Source of the DNA: Azospirillum brasilense
Lineage (GTDB): Bacteria; Pseudomonadota; Alphaproteobacteria; Azospirillales; Azospirillaceae
DNA: 64,000 nt
NCBI RefSeq assembly: GCF_022023855.1
Contig: NZ_CP059450.1
Location: forward strand, 1,128,001-1,192,000
Direction: 5' to 3'
Part shown: positions 16,470 through 23,623 of the stretch, piece after piece
How the letters are laid out: every line of letters begins with the position of its first letter
Position numbering within the stretch: position 1 is the first letter of the stretch
Notes under the pieces: generated by a model
Told to the model about the DNA's origin: nothing
Seen by the model: the letters and a program-made list of their open reading frames with translations, nothing else
The model's database searches: none
Program-made: the position numbers and the translations under genes

Positions 16470-16497
16470 TGATAGGGTGACTGCAACTGACCTATCA
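16470..16497. promoter_or_regulatory. Inverted repeat TGATAGG-N14-CCTATCA upstream of the repressor-like gene
   Basis: Two perfect 7-base arms at 16470-16476 and 16491-16497 lie just before the ribosome-binding site (AAGGAA, 16503-16508) of the 16516 gene. They could be an operator for another regulator or an RNA hairpin in the leader. Confidence 0.45.
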
Positions 16498-16515
16498 CCC
16501 TCAAGGAAATCGCCT

Positions 16516-16854
16516 ATGTCCGCCGCCACGCTTGAACAGGCTGAGGCCCTCTCCAGCATAGCCTTCGGCATCCGCCTTGAATCGGCACGGATCGCACTCG
16601 GCCTAACGCCCGAGGATATGCAGCAGCTGTTTGGGGTGACAAAGGGCACTTACTCCGGGTACATCCACGGGCGCTTCTACCCAGGCCCAGACAAGCTATA
16701 TGCGCTTGTTCAGAAAGGGATATCCGTCGATTGGCTCTATTACGGGATAGATACCGCCCTTACGGTGAAGATGGCGAACGCTCTATCCGATGCATCCGCT
16801 GAGGCCGCCGAGCTGATTGCCAACCCTCAGACCGGGCGGCGGAAGGCCAAGTAA
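16516..16854 (+). CDS. Repressor-like helix-turn-helix protein, 112 aa
   Basis: The ATG at 16516 follows a good ribosome-binding site (AAGGAA). The N-terminal part reads ARIALGLTPEDMQQLFGVTKGTYSGYIHGRFYPGPDKL, an XRE-type helix-turn-helix (about residues 25-62). The C-terminal WLYYGIDTAL matches the small phage-repressor tail. It stands alone between operator-like repeats and its own terminator, the position expected of an immunity repressor. The direct match between it and the repeats is inference. Confidence 0.7.
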   Translation: MSAATLEQAEALSSIAFGIRLESARIALGLTPEDMQQLFGVTKGTYSGYIHGRFYPGPDKLYALVQKGISVDWLYYGIDTALTVKMANALSDASAEAAELIANPQTGRRKAK

Positions 16855-16879
16855 CCCGGCCGACCGTCGACCCCACAGA

Positions 16880-16913
16880 AAGCCGCGCCTGGGCAACTGG
16901 GCGCGGCTTTTTC
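16880..16913 (+). terminator. Intrinsic terminator of the repressor-like gene
   Basis: A perfect stem GCCGCGCC / GGCGCGGC (16882-16889 with 16900-16907) with a ten-base loop is followed by TTTTT. It lies 26 bases after the stop codon and separates the repressor from the rightward operon. Confidence 0.85.
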
Positions 16914-16949
16914 GTTTGCACACGCTCATTCGCGTTGAGTCACAAACAA

Positions 16950-16966
16950 GTTTTGCTAAGCCAAAC
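16950..16966. promoter_or_regulatory. Operator-like site O4
   Basis: GTTTTGCTAAGCCAAAC is the most symmetric member of the family (GTTTkGC-TAA-GCCAAAC). It precedes the rightward operon. Confidence 0.6.
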
Positions 16967-16974
16967 TTTTCCGC

Positions 16975-17003
16975 TTGACGGTTTTGCAATTCCAAACGAA
17001 CAT
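16975..17003 (+). promoter_or_regulatory. Candidate promoter of the rightward operon, overlapping operator O5
   Basis: A TTGACG -35-like hexamer (16975-16980) and GAACAT (16998-17003) are 17 bases apart. The operator-like GTTTTGCAATTCCAAAC (16981-16997) exactly fills the spacer, 31 bp from O4, about three helical turns. A repressor bound here would block transcription of the 17061 gene onward. Confidence 0.5.
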
Positions 17004-17060
17004 CCCCTCACAACCGACCGAACGGGGTAGCCCGGCGGCGGTCCTGATGAGGGAAACCGC

Positions 17061-17351
17061 ATGTCCTCCACCGACCACTGCGCCGCCAGCCGCCTGACCC
17101 GTTGCATGGGTGCCGCTTCCCTGGTGATCCAGCCGCACCCCGAAGAGGCCAAGAAGATGCTGGCTTTCATCGAGGATGCCGCCGGAAAGCAACGGTCGGT
17201 GCGCCTCCCCGTCACGCCCGAGACCGCCACCAAGCTGCGGATCGATGCGGACGGCCAGTTCTTCAACACCGCTCAAGACGCGCGCGCTTGGCTCTTCAAG
17301 CAGTCGATGGCCCTCGCCTGCCCGGCGGCCAGCAGCAGCAACGCCGCGTAG
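17061..17351 (+). CDS. Hypothetical protein, first gene of the rightward operon, 96 aa
   Basis: The ATG at 17061 follows GGGAAACC. The product contains [44 protein letters not shown], an alpha/beta pattern with no known family. Its position as promoter-proximal gene under operators O4/O5 suggests an early role. Confidence 0.6.
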   Translation: MSSTDHCAASRLTRCMGAASLVIQPHPEEAKKMLAFIEDAAGKQRSVRLPVTPETATKLRIDADGQFFNTAQDARAWLFKQSMALACPAASSSNAA

Positions 17352-17403
17352 CGTCCCCTCCCGCCTTTTCCTTTTCACCCCAGCACCGAACAGGAGCTTA
17401 CTC

Positions 17404-17901
17404 ATGAACGCCGTCTCGTCCCGCCGGATCGCCACCGAAGAAGCCCCGTCCTCCGCGCGCGGTCGCAAGGGACCGAACCCGATCGACGTTCACGTCGGTT
17501 CCCGCGTCCGGTTGCGCCGGACCCTTCTGGGCATGAGCCAGGAAAAGCTGGGCGAGGCCATCGGCCTGACCTTCCAGCAGGTGCAGAAGTACGAGCGCGG
17601 CGCCAACCGCATCGGCGCGTCGCGCCTGTTCGACCTCAGCCGCGTCCTGGACGTGCCGGTGTCCTTCTTTTTCGACGACATGCCGGCGGAAGCCGCCGCG
17701 GCTCCGGTTGACGACGAAGAGGGCAACACCGCCGGTTTCGAGGAGCGTTCGGGCGCCTTCGAGCCGGACCCGATGGCGAAGCGCGAGACGCTGGAACTGG
17801 TGCGCGCCTACTACCGCATCCCCGACGCCACGGTTCGCAAGCGCATGTTCGAGCTGGTCAAGGCCGTCGGCAAGTCCGGTGCCGAGCAGCCGGCGGTCTG
17901 A
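17404..17901 (+). CDS. XRE-family transcriptional regulator
   Basis: 165 aa. The N-terminal helix-turn-helix reads [64 protein letters not shown] (about 27-95), a pattern typical of alphaproteobacterial XRE regulators. The C-terminal region ([28 protein letters not shown]) is also conserved in that family. It likely regulates element genes; it resembles host-type regulators more than short phage repressors. Confidence 0.8.
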   Translation: MNAVSSRRIATEEAPSSARGRKGPNPIDVHVGSRVRLRRTLLGMSQEKLGEAIGLTFQQVQKYERGANRIGASRLFDLSRVLDVPVSFFFDDMPAEAAAAPVDDEEGNTAGFEERSGAFEPDPMAKRETLELVRAYYRIPDATVRKRMFELVKAVGKSGAEQPAV

Positions 17902-17904
17902 CCG

Positions 17905-18000
17905 ATGGGCTTTTTCAGCAAACAGGAACGCGACCTTCTGGCCGCCCTGTGCCGGGCCTTCCCCGGCTGGTGGGCGACCGACGAGACCGCCGGGGTCTGA
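17905..18000 (+). CDS. Small peptide, 31 aa
   Basis: The ATG at 17905 lies three bases after the previous stop and gives MGFFSKQERDLLAALCRAF… ending at 18000. Spacing and codon use fit translation, but such a short frame can be chance. Confidence 0.35.
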   Translation: MGFFSKQERDLLAALCRAFPGWWATDETAGV

Positions 18001-18102
18001 GCCCCCTCAACCCGGCGCACCGGGGAGTGCCCTTTCCGTCCCTGCGGGCGCTCCCCGGGAACCCTCTGCCCTCTTCAACCCCCCACTCAGCACGAGGAAC
18101 CC

Positions 18103-18294
18103 ATGAGCAACCCGGTCACCTTCCCCTTCAGCATCGGCGACACCGTGAAGATCAAGGCCAGCGGCGAGACCGGCACGGTGCGCGGCCTCAGCATCCTCTC
18201 CAGCGGCACCACGTCCGCCCTGCTCCACTACAAGGCCGGCGACGGTCGCGCCGTCGATGCTTGGTGGGAAACCGACGTGCTCGAAGCCGCCTAA
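18103..18294 (+). CDS. Small hypothetical protein, 63 aa
   Basis: The sequence FSIGDTVKIKASGETGTVRGLSI…ALLHYKAGDGRAVDAWWETDVLEAA resembles a small SH3-like beta barrel (a KOW-type turn). These are frequent in phages as accessory proteins. It starts ten bases after a purine-rich GAGGAACCC. Confidence 0.6.
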   Translation: MSNPVTFPFSIGDTVKIKASGETGTVRGLSILSSGTTSALLHYKAGDGRAVDAWWETDVLEAA

Positions 18295-18349
18295 TCCGGG
18301 CGGCAACCGAACAGCCCCGTGGACGGTGAAAGCCCGTCGCGGGGCTTAA

Positions 18350-18462
18350 GGGCGTGAGAGAGCCGCGGCGAGTCAGCCCGCCGGGAAAACTGCGGATCGC
18401 GCAGGACCGAGGTGGGCATGTGGCCGGCGTCGGCGCGGAGATAGAAGCCGGCTCTCTCGCCC
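18350..18462 (+). ncRNA. Candidate structured RNA in the 18295-18669 gap
   Basis: The arms GGGC-gt-GAGAGAGCCG (18350-18365) and CGGCTCTCTC-GCCC (18449-18462) pair over 14 bp with a two-base bulge, closing an ~83-nt interior that holds further GC-rich inverted repeats. The 375-bp gap has no convincing gene, which is exceptional in an element where most genes overlap. It may be a regulatory RNA, a leader, or part of a replication or packaging site. The pairing is seen; the function is not. Confidence 0.4.
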
Positions 18463-18669
18463 CCACAGCCAGCAGGGAGGCCGAGATGTCCATGTAGCCA
18501 CAGCGCCCGCGCCGGGCCGCAACAGGCGCAGCACCAGACGAAGAGATTTTTCCATTCGTGTGAGTGCGATTCGCAGGCCCAGCGGGGCGGTCCCATCCAC
18601 CGTCCCGCCGGTTGCCGAGAGCAGGGGAAACCGCCTGCTGTCGCCAGCCGAATTCAGGAGCTTTCCCCC

Positions 18670-18909
18670 ATGGCTTACGCCCCGAAAGACCTCAGCGTCC
18701 TGGTCTACGCCAACGGCTTCACGCTCTGGCACTATACGACGCAGCACGACCTCCCCCAGGTGGACACGCCCGGCTACTTCGACGCCGCGTCCGACGCGCT
18801 GCACATCGGCGACCAGATCACGATCAACGCCGGCGGGCGGAACGCCTTCCGCTTCGTCGAGGCCGTGGACAGCCGCGCGGGCACCGTCCGCATCGGCAAA
18901 CCGGAGTGA
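18670..18909 (+). CDS. Hypothetical phage protein, 79 aa
   Basis: The sequence LSVLVYANGFTLWHYTTQHDLPQVDTPGYFDAASDALHIGDQITINAG is a recurring small beta-rich phage family whose role is unknown. It has a strong ribosome-binding site (AGGAGC, 18656-18661). Confidence 0.65.
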   Translation: MAYAPKDLSVLVYANGFTLWHYTTQHDLPQVDTPGYFDAASDALHIGDQITINAGGRNAFRFVEAVDSRAGTVRIGKPE

Positions 18910-18914
18910 CGGCG

Positions 18915-19214
18915 ATGCTGATGACCGAGGAAGAGGCCCGCACGAAGTGGTGCCCGATGGCGCGAAACGCTGGCGTCACGAACCGCGACACCGGATCGAC
19001 CGCCAGCGTCAATCGCAACGGACGCGAGCACTATGGCGTGGAGAACTGCTCCTGCATCGCCTCTGGCTGCATGGCGTGGCGCCGTGAAAACGCCACGGAC
19101 GCAGCTCTGGCAGCGCGTGCCGCCGGAGACCGCCGGCCGGATTGGGAGATCAAGGCGAGCATTGCGGCGAACCCGCGTGGCTTCTGCGGCGCTTTCGGCA
19201 AGCCGGAGGCCTGA
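18915..19214 (+). CDS. Small cysteine-containing hypothetical protein, 99 aa
   Basis: It starts MLMTEEEARTKWCPMARNAG and contains ENCSCIASGCMAWR. The cysteines (WCPM, CSC, GCMAW) suggest metal binding. This pattern is recurrent in phages of alphaproteobacteria, but the function is not known. Confidence 0.6.
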   Translation: MLMTEEEARTKWCPMARNAGVTNRDTGSTASVNRNGREHYGVENCSCIASGCMAWRRENATDAALAARAAGDRRPDWEIKASIAANPRGFCGAFGKPEA

Positions 19215-19219
19215 CCGCC

Positions 19220-19396
19220 ATGGCCCAGGTCTCCAACCGCGCCACCTTCTTCTGGCTGTGCGCCACGGCCCTCCGCCACGGCGGCCCGGTGACCAGCAAC
19301 TACGTCCGGGACAGCCTCCTCCACATGGCCCAGAACGGCGCCGACCCGCTGATCCAACGCCGCGCGGCGATCGCGCTGGGCCTGCAGGTCGGGTGA
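19220..19396 (+). CDS. Small hypothetical protein, 58 aa
   Basis: MAQVSNRATFFWLCATALRHGG… is helical with no motif. It is placed between two genes with 5- and 6-base gaps, which supports translation. Confidence 0.45.
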   Translation: MAQVSNRATFFWLCATALRHGGPVTSNYVRDSLLHMAQNGADPLIQRRAAIALGLQVG

Positions 19397-19402
19397 CAGG
19401 CC

Positions 19403-19792
19403 ATGGACCCGATCGACGAGGCTGAAGCCTCCGACGACATGGCCCACACCTGCGGACGGGTGCGGGCGCTGCAGCGCCGCAGCTACACCAACGACCCGAC
19501 GGCGGCGGCTGACCGCTGGGCGGAGCGGGCCGAGCGGTTCCGCAACACGGCCCTTCGGATGGCCTTCATCTGCAAGCTGCTGCGCGCCTACCCGAAGTCC
19601 TCGCCGCTCGAAGACCCGGAACTTGGGCGCTCGTACACGCTCGCCGAGGCGCGGAAAGAGCTGCGCTTCCAGGTCGAGCAGCACGTTCGGGCGAGGGCGC
19701 AGGAAGCGAACTGGCGTCGGATGGCCGAGCCGGACGCAGAAGCTGAAACCTCCGGCCGTGGGCCGGGAGCCATGGAGAAGAACCATGGGTGA
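19403..19792 (+). CDS. Hypothetical protein, 129 aa
   Basis: The product is highly charged and helical (RWAERAERFRNTALRMAFICKLLRAY…), probably with coiled-coil character, and ends with a polar tail. It overlaps the next gene by 8 bp. Unknown function. Confidence 0.5.
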   Translation: MDPIDEAEASDDMAHTCGRVRALQRRSYTNDPTAAADRWAERAERFRNTALRMAFICKLLRAYPKSSPLEDPELGRSYTLAEARKELRFQVEQHVRARAQEANWRRMAEPDAEAETSGRGPGAMEKNHG

Positions 19793-20876
19793 GAACAGCA
19801 AAATTGAGTGGACCGACGCGACGTTCAACCCTTGGATTGGTTGCACCAAGCTCTCCGCAGCCTGCGACAACTGCTATGCCGAGAAGGAGCGCGCGGTGAC
19901 GTGCCTGGGGGTGACCTGGGGCGCCGGCCAGCCGCGCCACCGGACGTCCGCCAGCACCTGGAAGCAGCCGCTCGCCTGGAACCGGAATGCCGCCAAGGAA
20001 GGCCGCCGGATGCGGGTGTTCTGCGCGTCGCTGGCCGACGTGTTCGACGCCGAGGTGCCGGATGACTGGCGAGACGACCTTTTCGCACTGATTGCGGCCA
20101 CACCACACCTCGACTGGCTGCTGCTGACCAAGCGCCCCAAGGTGATGCGCGACTATGCCGACCGGGCGGCGCGCTGCGGGGAGCACTGGCTGGCCGACAA
20201 GGGGGCGCCGCCCGTCCAATGGCCGCTGCCCAACGTGTGGCTCGGCACCACGGTCGAGAACCAAGCCATGGCCGAGGCGCGCATCCCGCACCTGCTGGCG
20301 ACCCCCGCCGCCTTGCGGTTCCTGTCCATGGAGCCGCTGTCGGGGCCGGTGGACCTGCGACGGTGGCTGGCTGATCTGTGCCCGAACTGTCTGCAACCGG
20401 GTTGCGTCCCGAGCCTCCGTTTCGACAGTGCAGAAGTGTTCAGCATCTGCGGTCGCTTCGTGATGGAGACACCAAGACCGCTTATCGACTGGGTCATTGC
20501 TGGCGGCGAGTCCGGCCCGAAGGCCCGCCCCAGCCACCCTGACTGGTTCCGGTCCCTGCGCGACCAGTGCGCCGCAGCGGGCGTGCCGTTCTTCATGAAG
20601 CAGTGGGGAGAATGGCTGCCGGGCCAGAATGAGGTCCACCCGAATTGTGATGGCCGAAAGGTCGCACACCATCAGGACGGCACCTGGGGCCTCCTGGGCG
20701 GGAAGATTCGCGCTCGCAACTACGTCACCTGGGAGCCGAACGGGACGCTGCATCACGGCGACATGCGGCGCAAGCACCACACGGTAGCAGCCTGGGCAAC
20801 GCGCGTCGGCAAGAAGGCCGCCGGTCGCCTACTCGACGGCGTGCTGCACGACGCCCTGCCGGAGGTGCGGTCATGA
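19785..20876 (+). CDS. DUF5131 (phage Gp37/Gp68) family protein
   Basis: 363 aa. The opening MGENSKIEWTDATFNPWIGC followed by CDNCYAE is the signature of this family. Then VFCASLADVFD, LLLTKRPKVM and VWLGTTVENQAMAEARIPHLLATPA follow. The late DWVIAGGESG…FFMKQWGEW is also conserved. The cysteine cluster and TIM-barrel-like order recall radical-SAM or spore-photoproduct-lyase enzymes, but no reaction has been assigned to the family that I know of. The start at 19785 overlaps the previous gene. Confidence 0.8.
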   Translation: MGENSKIEWTDATFNPWIGCTKLSAACDNCYAEKERAVTCLGVTWGAGQPRHRTSASTWKQPLAWNRNAAKEGRRMRVFCASLADVFDAEVPDDWRDDLFALIAATPHLDWLLLTKRPKVMRDYADRAARCGEHWLADKGAPPVQWPLPNVWLGTTVENQAMAEARIPHLLATPAALRFLSMEPLSGPVDLRRWLADLCPNCLQPGCVPSLRFDSAEVFSICGRFVMETPRPLIDWVIAGGESGPKARPSHPDWFRSLRDQCAAAGVPFFMKQWGEWLPGQNEVHPNCDGRKVAHHQDGTWGLLGGKIRARNYVTWEPNGTLHHGDMRRKHHTVAAWATRVGKKAAGRLLDGVLHDALPEVRS

Positions 20877-21091
20877 TCGGGCGCACCTCCTCCAACCCGT
20901 TCGCCGCCGCGAAGCGGAACGCCGACCCGGAGTTGCTGACCTCCCCGCTGGAGCAGGCCTGCACCCACTTCGCCCGCAAGCCGACGCTACCGATCGAGGC
21001 GCGCGACCGCCTCAAGCTCGCCTACGCCGCTGCCCACGGACGCTTTGCGCCGGGCAATCGCGTTGGGTGGATTCTTCGGAAAGGCCGCTGA
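20873..21091 (+). CDS. Small hypothetical protein, 72 aa
   Basis: It begins MIGRTSSNPFAAAKRNADP and has a helical C-terminal part (EARDRLKLAYAAAHGRF). It overlaps the DUF5131 stop by 4 bp and so is probably coupled to it. Unknown function. Confidence 0.5.
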   Translation: MIGRTSSNPFAAAKRNADPELLTSPLEQACTHFARKPTLPIEARDRLKLAYAAAHGRFAPGNRVGWILRKGR

Positions 21092-21092
21092 C

Positions 21093-21386
21093 ATGCCCTC
21101 CACCTACACCATAGAACCCGCCGACGCGAAGTTCGACGCCGCGCTGATCCGGCGCAACGGCGCCTCCCTGCTGATCACCGGTCTGAACTGCGACCACCCC
21201 GACGGCCACAACCGCCTTGCCCAGCTGCTGGTCTACATCCTGGCCCGGCCGGAGGTGGATGCGCTGATCGCCGAGGTGATGGGCGAGCGGCCCGCTGTCG
21301 AAATCCTGCATGAATCGCCGCCGTGCGCCCTTCTGGCCCTCCGCGGTACCGGTCGGCCCGTCAGCAAGCTCGATCCGGTGGACTGA
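21093..21386 (+). CDS. Small hypothetical protein, 97 aa
   Basis: It starts at MPSTYTIEPADAKFDAAL, just after the previous stop. It contains GASLLITGLNCDHPDGHNRLAQLLVYILARPEVDALI, an alpha/beta pattern. No family recognised. Confidence 0.5.
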   Translation: MPSTYTIEPADAKFDAALIRRNGASLLITGLNCDHPDGHNRLAQLLVYILARPEVDALIAEVMGERPAVEILHESPPCALLALRGTGRPVSKLDPVD

Positions 21387-21389
21387 GAC

Positions 21390-22097
21390 ATGGCCGAAAC
21401 GCTCCCCACCAAGCCCACCCTGAAGTGCCCGGACTGCAGCGCGCCGATGCGGCTCCAGCCGACCCCCAGCACCTTCAAGACGCCGAACCCCTTCGTCTAC
21501 CTGTGCGACCGCCGCGCCGCCGGCTGCGGCGGGCTGATGAGCGCGCATCCGGACGGCACGCCTCAGGGCGCCCCTGTCGCGGCGGAACTGCGCCGCGCCC
21601 GCCGGATGACGCATCAGGTGTTCGACCGGCTGTGGCAGACGGCGCCGCACCATTACCAAGTCACGGAAATCGGCGCCGCCCGCGTGGCAGCCTTCAAGCG
21701 TATCCAGGATGCCGCCCGGAACCGGGCCTATGCCTACGTCGCCGCGCATCTCGGCATGAGCCGGGACGCCTGCCACATCGGCAAGATCACCGACATCGAA
21801 ACGCTGCGCGCCTTCTACGGCATCGCCCGGCGCGCCACGCCCCTGACCGTTCGCGACTGGTGGAAGAAGCTGCAGGCGGAGGAGGCGGTGTTGAAGCCGA
21901 TCCCGGCTGACGCGCTGCCCACCCTGGTCGGCCAGCCCATCCGCCTGAAGGGCGCCGGGCTGGGCATGACCTGGGTCCTCGAACGGATCAAGGGCGACAC
22001 GCTGTTCCTGCGCTCCCCCACCAACAACCGCAAGCGGATGGCCTGCGCCAATCAGGCGCTGTACCCGCGTGCGGCCCAGCCCTCCGAGGCCCCATGA
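21390..22097 (+). CDS. Zinc-finger DUF3268-like phage protein
   Basis: 235 aa. The N-terminus has a four-cysteine ribbon (CPDCSAP…YLCDRRAAGCGG). The middle, HQVFDRLW…AYAYVAAHLGMSRDACHIGKITDIETLRAFYGI, matches the DUF3268 pattern. It overlaps the exonuclease start by 4 bp. Possibly nucleic-acid binding; role unknown. Confidence 0.65.
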   Translation: MAETLPTKPTLKCPDCSAPMRLQPTPSTFKTPNPFVYLCDRRAAGCGGLMSAHPDGTPQGAPVAAELRRARRMTHQVFDRLWQTAPHHYQVTEIGAARVAAFKRIQDAARNRAYAYVAAHLGMSRDACHIGKITDIETLRAFYGIARRATPLTVRDWWKKLQAEEAVLKPIPADALPTLVGQPIRLKGAGLGMTWVLERIKGDTLFLRSPTNNRKRMACANQALYPRAAQPSEAP

Positions 22098-22765
22098 CCG
22101 CCGCCTTGATTTTCGACACCGAAACGACGGATTTGCCGCTCTGGTCCGAGCGATCAACTCATCCCGACCAGCCCCACATCGTGCAGCTGGCCGCGCTGCT
22201 GAGCCGCGCCGACGGCGACGTCTCGGGCAGCATGAACGTCATCGTCCGCCCCTCCGGCTACACCGTCATGCCGCAGAAGGCATTCGAGACGCACGGCATC
22301 ACCTTCGAACGGGCAATGGACGAGGGAATCCCCCTCGCCGATGCGCTGGACGAGTTCAACGCGCTGATGGCCCATACCGATGAGCTGGAGGCCCACAACA
22401 TCAGCTTCGACGTCCGGCTGATGCGCATTGCTTTCCTGCGCGCCGGGAAGGAGCCCGCCCGCGAGAACCTGCCGAAGTTCTGCACGATGACGGCGGCGAC
22501 CCGGCTGGTGAACCTGCCCCCCACCGACCGCATGCGGGCCGCCGGCTTCAACAAGCCCAAGCCTCCGAGCCTCGCGGAGTGCATCCGGCATTTCTTCGGC
22601 GAGGATCTCGACGGGGCGCACGATGCCATGGTCGATGTCCGCGCCTGTGCGCGGGTCTACTGGCACCTGAAGGGGCTGGGCGTGGCTCCGGCCAAGGCTG
22701 CGTCGGCCAAGGCCTCGGCGCCGAAGGTCAGCGCCGTCGGCCTCGACCTGACGGGGGTGGTGTGA
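22094..22765 (+). CDS. DnaQ-like DEDDh 3'-5' exonuclease
   Basis: 223 aa. The three Exo motifs are present: ALIFDTETTDLP (D8, E10), EAHNISFDVRL (about 97-107), and HDAMVDVRA (His near 176, Asp near 181), which makes it DEDDh type. The Ala/Lys-rich C-terminal tail is probably disordered. It stands at the head of a recombination cluster with a PD-(D/E)XK nuclease and RecT. It probably trims or proofreads during element replication and recombination. Confidence 0.8.
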   Translation: MTAALIFDTETTDLPLWSERSTHPDQPHIVQLAALLSRADGDVSGSMNVIVRPSGYTVMPQKAFETHGITFERAMDEGIPLADALDEFNALMAHTDELEAHNISFDVRLMRIAFLRAGKEPARENLPKFCTMTAATRLVNLPPTDRMRAAGFNKPKPPSLAECIRHFFGEDLDGAHDAMVDVRACARVYWHLKGLGVAPAKAASAKASAPKVSAVGLDLTGVV

Positions 22766-22766
22766 G

Positions 22767-23618
22767 ATGAGCGCCCCCTTCGAACCGACCATTGTCCGCT
22801 CCTCCTCTCTGTCCGGCTATCCGGATTGCCCCCGCCGCAGCGCCGCCAAGCTGTTCCGCCGCGAGGTGCTGGCCGCCGGCTACGAGCTGCGCGAACTCCC
22901 GAACGGCATCGGCGCCGCGGTCGGCACCGCCGTTCACGCCGGCGCCGCCGTGATCCTGCAGGAGAAGGCCAAGACGGGCGGCCTGCCGCCGGTCTCCACC
23001 GCCACCGACGCTGCCATCGACAGCCTGCGCACCACCGCGGCGAAGGGCATCGGCTATGACCGCGAGACGCCGGCGCTGAACGAAGCCGAGCAGCAGGCCG
23101 AACGGATGGTACGGGTCTACCGCGCCCAGATCGCGCCCGACGTCCAGCCGCTGATCGTCGAGGAGCGGCTGGAGGCGCAGGTGAGCGCCGACATCATCCT
23201 GTCCGGCCAGAGCGACGTGATCGCCCGCGAGCCGGGCCGGGTGCGCGACCTGAAGACCGGCAAGGCCCGCTCCAACCACAAGCCGCAGCTCGGCAGCTAC
23301 AGCCTGCTGGCGCGCTCCAACGGAATTGACGTGACCGAGGCCTGCGAGGACTTCATTCAGCGCGCGCCGCTGAAGAAGCCGCAGCCGGACGCGATGATCA
23401 TCAAGCACGACCTGGCCGCCGCCGAGACCGCGGCCATCGCCGTGCTTCGTCACATCGAGGACGACTTGAAGTCGTTCCGCCAGGGCAACCCCAGCGTGGG
23501 CGTTCTGCCCGGCGACGCCTGGGCTTTCCCCGCCAATCCCAGCAGCAAGCTCTGCTCCGCGAAGTGGTGCCCCGCCCATGGGACGTCCTTCTGCCGCGAG
23601 CATATGAGCGAGGAGTGA
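22767..23618 (+). CDS. PD-(D/E)XK nuclease of the Cas4/RecB type with Fe-S-type cysteines
   Basis: 283 aa. The nuclease core shows VRDLKTGKA (the D-x-K motif, about 155-163) after an upstream acidic strand (ADIILSGQSDVIA). Cysteines at the N-terminal YPDCPRR and the C-terminal CSAKWC…SFC have the spacing of the Cas4/AddB iron-sulfur cluster. It lies immediately before RecT, so it is the likely 5'-3' resecting partner of RecT, in place of a lambda-exo/RecE enzyme. Confidence 0.75.
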   Translation: MSAPFEPTIVRSSSLSGYPDCPRRSAAKLFRREVLAAGYELRELPNGIGAAVGTAVHAGAAVILQEKAKTGGLPPVSTATDAAIDSLRTTAAKGIGYDRETPALNEAEQQAERMVRVYRAQIAPDVQPLIVEERLEAQVSADIILSGQSDVIAREPGRVRDLKTGKARSNHKPQLGSYSLLARSNGIDVTEACEDFIQRAPLKKPQPDAMIIKHDLAAAETAAIAVLRHIEDDLKSFRQGNPSVGVLPGDAWAFPANPSSKLCSAKWCPAHGTSFCREHMSEE

Positions 23619-23623
23619 TTCCC

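Noticed and set aside
18314..18345. GCCCCG/CGGGGC hairpin as a terminator
   Set aside because: The stem is short, the loop is 20 bases and no T run follows.
22767..23618. Reading the nuclease as a CRISPR Cas4
   Set aside because: There are no cas1 or cas2 genes, and the adjacent recT and SbcC-like ATPase point to phage recombination.
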